Shown: one piece after another, positions 32,561 through 44,400 of the stretch
How the letters are laid out: each line of letters begins with the position of its first letter
How positions within the stretch are numbered: the stretch's first letter is position 1
Source of the DNA: BOG-908 sp963692875
Lineage (GTDB): Bacteria; Pseudomonadota; Alphaproteobacteria; Acetobacterales; Acetobacteraceae
Direction: 5' to 3'
NCBI GenBank assembly: GCA_965198755.1
Contig: OZ240673.1
Span: forward strand, 682,001-746,000
DNA length: 64,000 nt
The notes under the pieces: model-generated
Seen by the model: only the letters and a program-made list of their open reading frames with translations
Database searches by the model: none
What the model was told of the DNA's origin: nothing
Position numbers and translations under genes: made by a program

Positions 32561-32720
32561 AGCAGGCAAGGTGTTCTTCTTTGAAGACAGAAGCAAGAAA
32601 CTCTGCTTTCCCCCCGCACATCCAGCACGCGCGTCTGTCCGGGGGCGACCCGACTGTTGCAAATGCAAGAGAAACAAAAGTTTTTTGGTCCTTTTTCTCA
32701 AAAAAGGACTGCTTGCTTTC
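32561..32720. repeat. Dispersed hairpin repeat, copy 9
   Basis: The left arm is diverged but of CTTC/GAAG type, and the right arm is GTCC/GGAC type. The centre is longer than in other copies and lacks the usual CTGTCGC core. Confidence 0.7.
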
Positions 32721-32812
32721 TGCCACGAGTCCAACGTCAACGGCGGTGTCTGCCCCGAAACCGCCGGTCCGGCAACGCCCTTTGCTCGCGCGTTGCCGGC
32801 TGACTTGTCTGC

Positions 32813-33769
32813 CTAGAACCTCACCAGTGCCGAGCCCCAGGTCAGCCCACCCCCTAGCGCCTCCATCAGCACCAGCTGCCCGCGCCTGATCCGCCCGTCC
32901 GCCACCGCTTCGGCCAGCGCCAGCGGGATTGACGCGGCCGACGTATTGGCGTGCCGGTCCACCGTCACCACCACCCGCTCGGCCGGAAGCCCGAGCTTCT
33001 TGCCCATGCTGTCGATGATGCGCCGGTTAGCCTGGTGCGGCACCAGCCAGTCCACGTCGGCGTGGGACAGGCCGTTTGCGGCCAGCGCCTCGTCGACCAC
33101 GGCGGCCAGCTTGGCCACCGCGTGGCGGAACACCTCCTGGCCTTTCATCACCAGGTGGCCCGGCCGCTCCTTCTGGCCCACTGCACCGTCCACGTAGAGC
33201 ATGCCCGCGTGCTCGCCGTTGGCGTGCAGGTGGGTGGACAGGATACCGGCGCCGCCCTCATCGGCCTGCAGCACCACCGCGCCGGCGCCGTCGCCGAACA
33301 GCACGCAGGTGTTGCGGTCGGACCAGTCGAGGATGCGCGAGTACACCTCGCTGCCGATCACCAGTACGGTGCGGACCGAGCCGCCCCTGATGAACGCGTC
33401 GGCGATGGCGAGCGCGTAGATGAACCCGCTGCACGCTGCACTCACGTCGAAGGCGAAGCCGGTGGACAGGCCCAGCGCCGCCTGAACCCGCACGGCGGTG
33501 GCCGGAAACGCGTCGTCCGGCGTGGCGGTGGCCAGGATGATCGCGTCCACCGCGCTGGCCGCAACGCCGGCCTGCGCCAGTGCGGCCTCGGCCGCGCGCG
33601 CCGCCATGAAGGTGGCCGTCTCGTGCGGCCCGGCAAGATGGCGCTGGTGGATGCCGGTGCGCGAGACGATCCACTCGTCGCAGGTGTCCACCGTCCTGGC
33701 CAGCTCGTCGTTGGTGACGACCCGCTCCGGCAGGTAGCTGCCGACTCCCGCAATACGCGCCCGCCTCAT
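32813..33769 (-). CDS. fabH: Beta-ketoacyl-ACP synthase III
   Basis: 318 residues, the normal FabH length. The catalytic triad is visible as Cys in FDVSAACSGFIYAL (about 113), His in WLVPHQANRRIIDSMG and Asn in DRHANTSAASIPLAL. N-terminal RIAGVGSYLPERVVTNDEL is typical. It condenses acetyl-CoA with malonyl-ACP to start fatty acid synthesis. It follows plsX with three bases between, as the third gene of rpmF-plsX-fabH. In relatives ihfA would follow; here a repeat-rich gap and the convergent bchIDO unit do. Confidence 0.95.
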   Translation of the reverse strand: MRRARIAGVGSYLPERVVTNDELARTVDTCDEWIVSRTGIHQRHLAGPHETATFMAARAAEAALAQAGVAASAVDAIILATATPDDAFPATAVRVQAALGLSTGFAFDVSAACSGFIYALAIADAFIRGGSVRTVLVIGSEVYSRILDWSDRNTCVLFGDGAGAVVLQADEGGAGILSTHLHANGEHAGMLYVDGAVGQKERPGHLVMKGQEVFRHAVAKLAAVVDEALAANGLSHADVDWLVPHQANRRIIDSMGKKLGLPAERVVVTVDRHANTSAASIPLALAEAVADGRIRRGQLVLMEALGGGLTWGSALVRF

Positions 33770-33772
33770 GGG

Positions 33773-34885
33773 TTACGACCGCGCCGCTTCCAGCGCGGCG
33801 GCAGCACCCGACACGTGCGCCGGCACCTGCGACGCCATCATGCCGCCCAGCCGGCCGAGTCCCTCGCGGATGCGGTCGTTGAAGCGGTGCTCCACCATGT
33901 CCAGAGCCAGATCCATCGCGTGCGCGAAGCCTTCCTCGTCGGTGCCGCCGTGGGACTTCACCACCACGCCGTTCAATCCCAGCATCACCGCCCCGTTGTA
34001 GCGGCGCGGGTCCAGCCAGACGCGCAGCTGGTCGAGTCCTGGCCGCGCCAGCAGATAGCCCAGCTTGGTGGACAGGTTGGTGGCGAACACCTGGCGCAGC
34101 AGGTCGCCGATCAGCTTCAGCGCGCCTTCGCCGGTCTTCAGCGCCACGTTGCCGGTGAAGCCGTCGGTGACGATCACGTCGGTGGTGCCGGCGGCGATGT
34201 CGTGGCCCTCGACGAAGCCGTGGAACTGCGCGCCGATGTGGCTGCGGCGGATGACCTCGGCGGCACCGCGCACCTGGTCGTCGCCCTTGCCCTCCTCGGC
34301 GCCCACGTTCAGCACGCCGATGCTGGGCGCGGTCAGCCCCAGCACGGTGCGGGCGAACATGTCGCCCAGCAGCGCGAACTCGACCAGGTTGCGGGTGTCG
34401 CAGGCGATGTTGGCACCCAGGTCGAGCATAACCACGTCGCCCCGGGCGGAGGGCATAATCGCCGCCATCGCCGGCCGGTCGATGCCGGGCAGCGTCTTCA
34501 GCACGATCTTGGAGAGTGCGAGCAGCGCGCCGGTGTTGCCGGCCGAGACTACGCCATGCGCCTCGCCACTGGCCACCGCGTCGATCGCCAGCCGCATGCT
34601 GGCCTGGCGCAGCCGCAGTGCCACGGTGGGCTTGCAGTCGGCGGTGATGGCGTCGGGGGTGTGGCGCAGCGTGCAGACGCCGCGCGCCCGCGTGCAGGAG
34701 TCCAGCAGCGGGGCAATCCGCGCCTGGTCACCCACCAGCAGGAAGCGGGCGGCCGGATGGCGTTCGGAGGCGATGCTCAAGCCCCGCACCACGGTCTCCG
34801 GCGCATGGTCGCCGCCCATCGCGTCCACCGCCAGGCTGAACGGCTCGGCGGGTGGCAGAGGCGTGCGGGCCCGGTCGGCGGCCAT
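33773..34885 (-). CDS. plsX: Phosphate acyltransferase PlsX
   Basis: 370 residues. Family blocks are FSLAVDAMGGDHAPETVVRGL at the N-terminus, VSAGNTGALLALSKIVLKTLPGIDRPAMA in the middle and VIVTDGFTGNVALKTGEGALK later. The enzyme makes acyl-phosphate from acyl-ACP for phospholipid synthesis. An extra Ser/Ala tail at the C-terminus is unremarkable. Operon with rpmF (25 bp upstream) and fabH. Confidence 0.95.
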   Translation of the reverse strand: MAADRARTPLPPAEPFSLAVDAMGGDHAPETVVRGLSIASERHPAARFLLVGDQARIAPLLDSCTRARGVCTLRHTPDAITADCKPTVALRLRQASMRLAIDAVASGEAHGVVSAGNTGALLALSKIVLKTLPGIDRPAMAAIMPSARGDVVMLDLGANIACDTRNLVEFALLGDMFARTVLGLTAPSIGVLNVGAEEGKGDDQVRGAAEVIRRSHIGAQFHGFVEGHDIAAGTTDVIVTDGFTGNVALKTGEGALKLIGDLLRQVFATNLSTKLGYLLARPGLDQLRVWLDPRRYNGAVMLGLNGVVVKSHGGTDEEGFAHAMDLALDMVEHRFNDRIREGLGRLGGMMASQVPAHVSGAAAALEAARS

Positions 34886-34910
34886 CTCTAGGGGCTGCCC
34901 GGCACCGGCG

Positions 34911-35114
34911 TCAGACGCGTACGGCGCCCTTCAGGGCTTTGCCGGCGCCCACCACTTCACGGCCGTCGTAGTGGCCGCAGGACGAGCAGATGTGGTGCGG
35001 CCGCTTCAGCTCGCCGCAATTGCTGCACTCGGCATGCGCCTCGCGGGGCAGGGCCTCGTGGCTGCGGCGCATGCCGCGGCGGCTCGGCGAGGTTTTCCGC
35101 TTCGGGACGGCCAT
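34911..35114 (-). CDS. rpmF: Large ribosomal subunit protein bL32
   Basis: 67 residues from ATG 35114 (MAVPKRKTSPSRRGMRRSHEAL). The zinc-binding form is present: CSNCGELKRPHHICSSCGHYDGREVV has both Cys pairs. Start chosen because MAVPKRKTS is the universal L32 N-terminus. First gene of the conserved rpmF-plsX-fabH operon linking ribosome and lipid synthesis. Confidence 0.95.
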   Translation of the reverse strand: MAVPKRKTSPSRRGMRRSHEALPREAHAECSNCGELKRPHHICSSCGHYDGREVVGAGKALKGAVRV

Positions 35115-35320
35115 ACGCGTAGTCTCCACTCGGGCGCGGGCTGATGCCGGATCGCCACAATACTGCAATAGATTAAGCGGCGCGCTGTATCAGAGCGCGG
35201 CTTGCCCCACAAGTACGGCTGCCTGCCGCGCCTGTGCCGCCGCACGCGGCGGCAGAGTCCACGGCGTCGCGCGGAAAAGCTTTTTGCGGCTTTCCGACGG
35301 TATGGCAGAGTTGCCCGCGA

Positions 35321-35374
35321 CGTGAAGCTTCCCCCGGCTACGTGAAGCTTTCCCCCCCGCTACGTGAAGCTTCC
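35321..35374. repeat. Three direct repeats of CGTGAAGCTT upstream of the giant exoprotein
   Basis: CGTGAAGCTT, CGTGAAGCTT and CGTGAAGCTT occur at 35321, 35341 and 35363, separated by CCCCC-rich spacers and preceded by TA in the last two. Spacing of 20 and 22 bp is about two helical turns, as expected for a regulator binding one DNA face. They lie 80-130 bp before the GTG start of the exoprotein gene. Confidence 0.65.
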
Positions 35375-35451
35375 ATGACAACGGCTTCCATCGGCGCCCC
35401 GACGCTGCGAAGGCCACGCCGCCTCTGGTAAGCAGCCACGTCAAACAAACC

Positions 35452-38400
35452 GTGAGCGGCCCGTTGTCCAGCATCCCAAGCCTCCGTCCGGCCGCCGCCG
35501 CCGCCCGCCGCCGGTCCGCGCTGCTGCACAGTGCCAGCCTGGGCGCGCTCGTGGTCGCGTCGGCCTCCGCGCCGTCCCACGCGCAGGCGGCGCCGTTCCG
35601 CTCGCTCAGCCAGGCGCTGGCGCTGTCCGGCAAGGCAGCCGCGCAGGCGGCCACGTCGCCGGCGGTGGGTGTCACCGCCAGCCAGCAGGCGAGCCTGGGC
35701 GCGCAGAACCTCAGCACGGCGGCCAGCCGCTTCCGCAGCCTGGCCGACGCGCTGGCCAGCCCGCCGGCTTCCGCCGGCGCCAGCCCGATCGTGGTCGACG
35801 GCTACGGCCCCGGCACCGGGCTGCAGGCCGCACCCGGCGCGCTCGCCGGGGGACCCACCTGGAGGGGCGCGGCGCTGCCCACCACAGCGGCCACGCTGGG
35901 CGGCGTCACCGTCACCGTCACGCAGAACCAGGCGCTGGCACAGCTCACCTGGAAGACCTTCAACGTCGGCGCCCACACAAAGCTTGCTTTCGACCAGAGC
36001 GCCGGCGGCTCGCTCGCCAGTTCCTGGACGGTGATCAACACCGTGCTCGACCCCGATGTCAGCGGCAGCCAGGTCCTCGGCTCGATCACCGCGCCGGGCA
36101 AGGTGTACGTGCTGGACCGCAATGGCATCGCGTTCTCCGCCGGCTCCACGGTCAACGTGGGCTCGCTGATCGCGGCGACTGCCGACATCGCCGCTTCACA
36201 GTTCACCAGCACGGCCTCGGGGGTGACCACCTTCAACCTTTACGGCGCCCAGACGGTGGTGGGTTCCGACGGCAGGCCCACCGACCCGGTCACCGGCTTC
36301 AACCTGAACTACCAGCCGACATTCAAGAACGGCAGCAACGCCAGCATCACGGTGGCACCGGGTGCCGCGATCCAGACGCCGGCGCCAGCCGGCAGCAACG
36401 GCGGCGGCTACGTCATGCTGCTGGGCGGCAACGTCGCCAATAACGGCGTCATCACCACCCCGCTCGGCCAGACAGTGCTGGCCGCCGGCACCCAGTTCTT
36501 CCTGCGCCAGGGCACCACCGGCTCGACCACTCAGGGCAACACCCTGTCCACCACGCTGGGCAGCGAGGTGGCCACCACCAACTACCCGATCGGCAACGTG
36601 ACCGGCGCGCCGGCGCCGTCCGCCGTCAACGCTGTCTTCCTATCCGGCTCGGTCGCCAACGCCGGCATCGTGGTGGCCGACCAGGGCGACATCACGCTGG
36701 CCGGCCACAGCATCACCCAGTCCGGCGCGCTGCTATCGACCACCACGGTGGACACCCGCGGCACCATCCACCTGCTCACCCCGAACGACGGCTCGGATCC
36801 CACCTCCAGCATCACGCTGGCGCCCGGCTCGGTCACCGAGATCCTGCCGGAGGACAACGGCCTGACCGCGCTGGACAGCCAGCGCGCCAGCAACATCGCC
36901 AACAGCGCCGTGCTGAACGCCCAGCGCCTGACCCAGGCGCAGGCTGACGCCGCGTCCGGCAACGTCACCGGCACGCTGTCGCTCAACAACACCAGCCTGC
37001 TGGCCGACCAGCTGGGCGAGAGCCGGGTGGAGCTGTCCAGCGGCGGCGGGATCGACATCGGCGCCGGCGCCCTGGTCCTGGCCCAGGGCGGCCAGATCGC
37101 GGTGGCCGGCGGCAGCCGGGTGCTGCTGGAGAACGGCGCCAACCTCGACGTCTCCGGCACCAGCGGCGCGCACCTCGCGTCGAGCGCGCTGGACCTCTCG
37201 CTGTATCCGACCGGCGTGGGCACCAGCGACAGCGCCACGCTGTCGGCCAGCGTCAACGACCTGTTCGCCAACGTCCAGCCGTTCCAGCTGCGCGACAGTG
37301 CCGCCAACCGCGACGGCGCGCTGAAGGGCAGCAACGTCTACGTCGACGAGCAGACTTTGGTGGAGGTCGCCAGCGGCGCGTTCGCCGGCAACATCTACAC
37401 GCCGGGCGGGCTGCTCGAGGTCTCCGGCTACCTGGGCCTGGTGCCGCACGGGATCCTGGAGTGGACCGCCATCGGCGGCCAGGTGACGCTGCAGGCCGCG
37501 CAGTTCGCAGTCGAGGTCACCGGGCAGATGGGCAGCCCCAACCCGGTCTCGCTCGGGACCCAGGCGGGCAGCATCGTCACCCAGCCGCAGGCGGTGATCA
37601 ACCTGCAGGGCGGCACCGTCGCCTACGGTGCCGGCCCGGTGCAGCAGACCTACGTGCAGGCCAGCGACGGGCAGGTCTACAACATCAACCAGGCCCCTGC
37701 CGACCTCGTCTACACCGGCGTCTTTGGCGGCCAGGTGACCACCTACCCGCGCTGGCGGGTGACCGATTACTACGTGAGCCCGCTGCTGACCCCGCCCACC
37801 CTCGAGGAGCCGGGCTACACCGTCGGGCGCGACGCCGGCAGCATCACCATCGCCGCCGGCACGGCGCAGGTCCAGGGCCCGATCTATGCCGGGGTGACGG
37901 TGGGCCAGTACCAGCTCGGCCAGCGCCCCGCCGGCGTGACCGACCCCTACCTACTGGCGCAGTCCGTGGTGCCGCAGGCCGGCACCCTGCGTTTCGGCAA
38001 CTACCTCGACAGCACGCTGCAGACGCTGACGCTGCCCACCCAGGTGGTTTTCGCCTCCGCCCTGTCGGCCGGCGCGTTGCCGGCCAGCGCGGCCGGCACC
38101 CTCGCGGCAGGCACGCTCGCGGCCGGCACCTTGGCCGCACCGCTGGCCAACACCGCGGTGTTCGACGCGGAGGTGCTCGACGCGGACGGCTTCGCCACGC
38201 TGAGCGTGGGCACCGGCGGCAGCGTCACCGTCAACGCGCCCGTCACGGTGGCCGATGGCGGCAGCGTGTCGCTGACCGGCTCGGGCATCGTGGTTGCCGC
38301 CGGCCTGACCGCGCGCAGCGGCAGCATCACGCTGAGCGACCAGCTCGCCTCGACCGGGGCGCCGGTCGGGCTGCAGCTCGCACCGCCGCTGCGCCGCATC

Positions 38401-41400
38401 AACATCGAGACCGGCCTGCCGGTCGGCTCCGGCACCGCGGGCGGGTCCGGGTCGGGCTCGGCATCCGGCACGGCGACGGTGATCCCGGTCAACACCGTGC
38501 CCTCCGTGACGCTGGCCGCCGGCGCGGTGCTGGACGCGCGCGGCGTGTGGACCAACGCGCTGATCGACCCGGCGAGCCGCGCCAGCCTCGCCTACGCCAA
38601 CGGCGGGTCCATCACCATCCAGAACTCCGGCGGCGTGGCGCTGCAGGCCGGCGGGCGCGTGGACGTCTCGTCCGGCGGTGGCTTTGCCCAGGACGGCAGC
38701 GCGGTCACCGGGCGCGGCGGCTCGGTCAGCATCACCGCCGACGTCGACAGCCAGCAGAACCACCCCAACGTTGCCCTGCTGGTGGCCGACGCCACCTTCG
38801 CCGGCTACGGCAGCGCCGGCGGCGGCACGCTCAGCCTGACCGGGCCCGCGTTCAAGTTCGGCACCGGCGGGCAGGTCTACTTCAGCAGCACCACGCTCGA
38901 CACCGCCGTCCTGTCCAGCGGCTTCTCCGACTACGTGATCAACGGCTTCGGCGGGGTGGACGTGCTGCCCGGCCAGCAGCTTACCGCCGCCGAGCCGATC
39001 TACGTGCTGAACCAGGGTGCCAGCCTGCCTACCGGCAGCGACCCGTCAGCGGCCTACAGCGTAATGCTGCCGCCGCTCTACACGCCCACGCGGAGCACCG
39101 ACGTGCTGGCCGAGCGGGCGGGTGCGAGCATCTCGTTGCTGTCCGTGCTGGGCGCCGGCTACCCCGGCGCGCCGGACAGCGTCACCCTGCCGAATGCCGA
39201 TGGCGGCGCGGTCACCATCGGCGCCGGCGCCGGCGTCAGCGTGGACCCTGGCCGCTCGATCACGTTGGCCGGCTTCGAGACCGTCGGCGTCTTCGGCACG
39301 CTCACCGCACACGGCGGCAGCATCGGCGTGTTCAACACCCACGTGCAGGGCTCCGGCGGCTCGACCACCGCGCCGATTCCCTCGCAGCCGAGTCCGGCCT
39401 ACCTGCCCGGCACGTCGGTCTGGCTGGCCGCGGGCAGCCTGCTCGACGTCTCGGGCCAGGCGGTCGTGCAGACCGACCCGGCCGGCCGCCGCTTCGGCCT
39501 GGCCACGTCCGGCGGCACCATCGCGGTGGGCAGCACCTCGCCCTCGCTCGCCACCCTCGCACAGGTGATCGTGCGGCCCGGCGCCATGCTGGACGCCGAC
39601 GGCGCGCAGGCGCTGGTGGACGTGATCCCCAACACCGAGCAGCCCAGCCTGCTGCCGCAGTCCCGCCAGGTGAGGCTGGCCGGCAACGGCGGGTCGATCT
39701 CGCTCGACTCGATCGACGGCGTGGCGCTGGACGGCACCGCCATCGCGCGCGCCGGCGCCGCGGGTGCCGCCGGCGGCACCCTGTCCGTCAGCCTGGATGC
39801 CGCCCTGGTCAGCCAGTTCAGCAACTACCCGACCTACCTGTACGTGCCGCAGCAGGTGCTGATCACCCAGGGCACGGTGCAGGTGCAGCCCGACAGCCTG
39901 CAGGTGGGCCAGGTCAGCCCGGTCGACACGTTCGGCCTGGCCAGGATCTCGCAGGCGCAGATCGAGTCCGGCGGGTTCGCCAGCGTGGATGTGGGCGCGC
40001 AGACCGGTGCGGTGGTCTTCGAGGGCGACGTGGCACTGCACGCCCCGGGCGCCATCGTGCTGAGCACCGGCGTCATCGGCGCCTCCTCGCCGATCGCCAA
40101 CGAAAGCATCGCCGCCCCCTATGTCGAGCTGGCCGGCCAGACGAGTGCCAGCGCCGCGCTGGTCGCGGCGAGCCCGCCCACCACCGAGAGCTTCGGCACG
40201 CTCACCATCCAGGCCGACCTGATCGACCAGAGCAACCTGCTCTACCTGGGCGGGCTGTTCACCGGATTCGCCAAAACTGCGGCGACCACCTCGTCGGGCG
40301 GCTCGGTCGCCGGCGTGGGCTTCCCGTCCCAGGCGGTGGTGCTGCAGCCGTTCGGGTTCGGCCAGACCAACATTGACAGCACCGGCGACGTGCGCTTCCT
40401 CGGCTCGGCGGTGACCTCGGGGAGCAACCTGGCCATCGAGAGCGTCGGCAGCATCGCCTTCGACGCCGCGCAGATCTACCCGGCCAGCTCCGCCGCCGCC
40501 CAGGTCGTCGCCGGTTACAACCTGCGCTACACGAACGGCGGGCCGCAATCGGTCACCCAGGATGGCACGATCACCGTGCACGCCAGCGGGGCAGGGGTGC
40601 CGCCGCCGTACTCGGTGGGCGGCACGCTCAGCTTCGTCGCCGACACCATCGAGCAGGCCGGCGTAGTGCGCGCGCCGGAGGGCACGCTCGCGTTCTCCGA
40701 CGGTGCAGCGGCGACGTCGGTGGTCTTCCCCAGCCAGGTGACCTTCGCGCCCGGCAGCGTCACCTCGGTCAGCCTGTACGGCCAGGCCGTCCCGTACGGC
40801 GGCACGGTCGACGGCGTCACCTACCAGGTGCCGGGCGGCGGTGCGCCCGGCCTGCTCAACCCGGCCGTCAAGGTCACCGCCCAGTCGATCGACGTGGAGC
40901 AGGGTGCGACCATCGACCTGCGCGGCGGCGGCACGCTGACCGGCGCGGGGTTCATCTTCGGCCGCGGCGGCACCGCGGACGTGCTGACCACGCCGCTGCT
41001 CAACCTGTCCGGCGGCACCCCGCTTGCCAACGCCGCCGCCCAGGTGGGCGCCGTCCAGCCGTCCGGCGCCGCCGACCCGGTCTACGCCGTCCTGCCCGGC
41101 TACAACTCGGGCTACGCGCCGCCGGCCCGCGTGGGCGACGTCGCCTACAGCGCCACCAGCATCGGCGAGCAGATCACCCTCGGCGGCGAGGTGCCGGGCC
41201 TTGCGGCAGGCACTTACACGTTGCTGCCGGCGTACTACGCCCTGCTGCCGGGCGGCTACCGGGTGGAGCTCACCGCCGGCACGCTGCCGGCCAACACCAA
41301 CCTGGCGCGCGGCAACTTCACGACCATCGACCCGGTGACCCTCGGCACGGCCAACACCTCGGTCAGCAGCCCGGTGGCCGCCGCCGCCCTGTTCACCAGC

Positions 41401-44400
41401 GGCACCAACATTCGCCAGCTCTCGCAATACGACGAGGAGAGCTTCGACAGCTTCGAGGCGCAGGCCGCCACCCAGTTCGGCGCGCCGCGGCCGTTCCTGC
41501 CGGAAGATGCGAAAACGCTGATCCTGACCTACCCCGGGGTGATCGCCTATCCCGAGAGCCGCGGCCTGGAGGCGGCGCTGAGCTTCGCGCCGTCCGCCCT
41601 GCTCGACGCGCCGGCCCCGCCCGGCCCGGTGACCGGGGCCGCCGGCGGCTACGGCGCCACGCTGGAGGTCAGCACGACGGCCAACATCGCCGTGGTGGGA
41701 CCCACCGACCCGGTCTACGGTAACGAGGTGGTGCTGCAGGCCAGCGTGCTGAGCGCGCTCGACCTGCCGCGCCTGGTGCTGGGCGGCACGCTGGCAATCG
41801 ATGCGAACGCGTCCAATACAATCGACGTGCTGCCCACCGCGGCGAGCGTCAACATCCTGCCGCACGCGGTGCTCACCGCCGGCGACGTGCTGCTGACCAC
41901 CTCGGTCAACCGGGTGGACGCGAACGCCCTGCCGATCACCGGCGAGATACTGGTGCTGCCGGGCGGCACCATCAGCACCATCGGCGCCGGCCCCGCGGCC
42001 TACGACACCGCCACCAGCGGCTACTACTTCAACAACGACCAGGGCAGCGGCATCGCCAGCCCGGTCATCGACGTCTCCAACGGCCACGTGGTGTTCGTGC
42101 CGGCCACCGACAGCGCCAACGGTGCGGTGGTCAGCGTCGGCAACGGCAGCGGCCTGCTGGCCGGCGGCAGCCTCAACGTCGCCGCCCCCTCGCAGACCAC
42201 GGTCACCATCGGCAACGCCAACCTCGGTGCCAGATACGCCTCCCTCTCGGTGGCCGACATCAACGTCGGCAGTGCCACGGCGCTGCACGAATATGCCAGC
42301 CTGCTGCCGCAGGGCCTCAGCATCACCCCGCAGGCACTCTCCGGCCTGCTGAACGGCAGCAAGGCGCTGGGCACGCCGGCGTCCAGCGTGCTGACGCTGA
42401 CCGCAACGCAGGAGGTCAACGTGCTGGGCAGCGTGGCGCTGGACACCGGTGCGGCCGACCTGGTGCTGAACACGCCGGCGATCTACGGCGTGGGCAGCGC
42501 CGGCGCCACCGCCACCATCAACGCCGCCGCCTTTACCTGGAGCGGCGTGTCCACGTCGGCCACCACCCAGCTGAGCAGCGGCCAGCCGGTGCTGAGCTCG
42601 GCGCTGCCCGGCGGCCAGACCGGCCTGGGGCTGGCCGGCCTGTCCGACCAGCTCGCCATAACCGCGGGCACCATCACGTTGGGCTACGGTCCGCAGAGCC
42701 AGCCGGACGACCAGCTTCTGCTGAACCGCCTGGTCTCCGGCTTCGCCACCGTGACGCTGACCGGCACCAGCGAGATCACCGCCAACAACCAGAGCGCGCT
42801 CGCGGTGTACGCCAGCCAGCCGGTGTTCGGCCAGCCGGGCACCGGCGGCGACCTGCACCTCGTCTCCCCGCTGGTCACCACCGCGCCCGCCGCCGTGCTG
42901 CAGCTCTCCGCCGGCGGCGCTGTCACCCTGGCCGCGCCACCGCCGATTGCGGCCCAGACGTCGCCGGCCGCGCAGGCGCAGCAGGCGGGCACCGCAAGCG
43001 TGGCCTCGCTCGGCGGCGAGATCGACGTCACCGGCGCCAGCGTTCAGGTGGCCACCGCCGTGGCACTGCCCAGCGGCCAGTTCAACGTGACGGCACAGAC
43101 CAACCTCGACCTCGCCGCCGGCGGGTCGATCGACCTGTCCGGCCGCGCCGTCCACCTGTTCGACCAGACCGTCTACACTCCCGGCGGCAGGGTGACGCTC
43201 GAGAGCACGGCCGGCAGCATCACGTTGGACACCGGCTCGGCGGTCAACGTGTCCTCGCCCGGCACCTACGCCGGCAGCATCGTGCTGAACGCGCTGGCCG
43301 GCGGCGTGGCGGTGGACGGCACCCTGCAGGGCGCCGCCCCGGCGAGCCAGTCCGGCGGCAGCTTCACGGTCATCGCCGGCACGCTGTCCACCACGACCCA
43401 GGCGCCGAACCTGGCGGCCGGCGGCTCGGCCTTCGCCAACATCAACGCGGCGCTGGACGCCGGTGGCTTCACCGCCGCCCGGACGTTCGAGCTCGGCACC
43501 GATGTCGGGCCCTCCGGCGCCGTCACCACCAACATCGTCATCGGCAACGACGCCGCGGGCGCGCCGCTGGTCGCCGCCCACGGGGTGAGCGTCAGCGCCG
43601 ACCTGGGCAGCATCGACGTCGCCGGCACCATCGACGCGGCCGGCACCAGGCCGGGCACTATCGTGCTGGCGGCGCAGCAGAACCTGACGCTGGAGGCCAC
43701 CGGCGTGCTGGACGCGCACGCCACGCAAACGGCGGTGGACAGCACCGGCGCGCCGATCGGCGCGGAGAACCGCGCGCAGGTCACGCTGACCTCGGCCGCC
43801 GGCTCGCTGCTGCTGGCGGGCGGCACCGTCGACCTCACCTACCCGGACGGCGCAGTGCCGGGCGGCGCGCAGGGCCAGCTGGTGCTCAACGTCCCGCGGG
43901 CGGGGATCGGTGCGGCCGCCATCACCGGCGGCGACGTGGCGATCACCGCCGCGGCGCCGATCGATGTTGCGGGTGCGCAGAGCATCGCGCTGTACGCCTG
44001 GACCAACTACCTGACGCAGAGCAGCGAAGGGGTCGTCGCCGCCCAGTATGCCGGCAACCCGCACGGAACCGGCGCGGTGGTCTCGCTGGGTGCGATCGAC
44101 CTGCAGAGCCGGCAATTCATCAACGCCGCCGGCGCCAACGCGGCGCTGACCGCCCGCCTGGCCGGGCTGGCCGCCTACGGCGCCGCCTTCCACCTGCGCC
44201 CCGGCGTGGAGGTCGACAGCTCGCAGGCCTCGCATGGCACCATCACCATCAGCGGCGATGTGGACCTGTCCGGCTACCGCTACTCCGACGTCGGCTACGG
44301 CCTGCAGCAGGTGGCGGGCGTGACCGGCTCCGGCGAGCCGGGGGCCATCCTGTTCCGCGCCGCCGGCGACCTGGTGGTCAACGGCAGCATCACCGACGGC

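Larger units (their letters stand above)
31747..32812. other. Repeat-rich 1.07-kb region without genes
   Basis: The region between the bchIDO unit and fabH holds four members of the dispersed repeat family (copies 6-9) and an inverted repeat at 31862-31900. No protein frame outside the repeats is convincing. The density of repeats suggests this is a site where they accumulate, perhaps an old rearrangement junction. Confidence 0.7.

Noticed and set aside
37461..40376. 971-codon plus-strand frame overlapping the exoprotein gene
   Set aside because: Arg/His/Pro-rich out-of-frame reading of the beta-helix region; the exoprotein frame is the coherent one.
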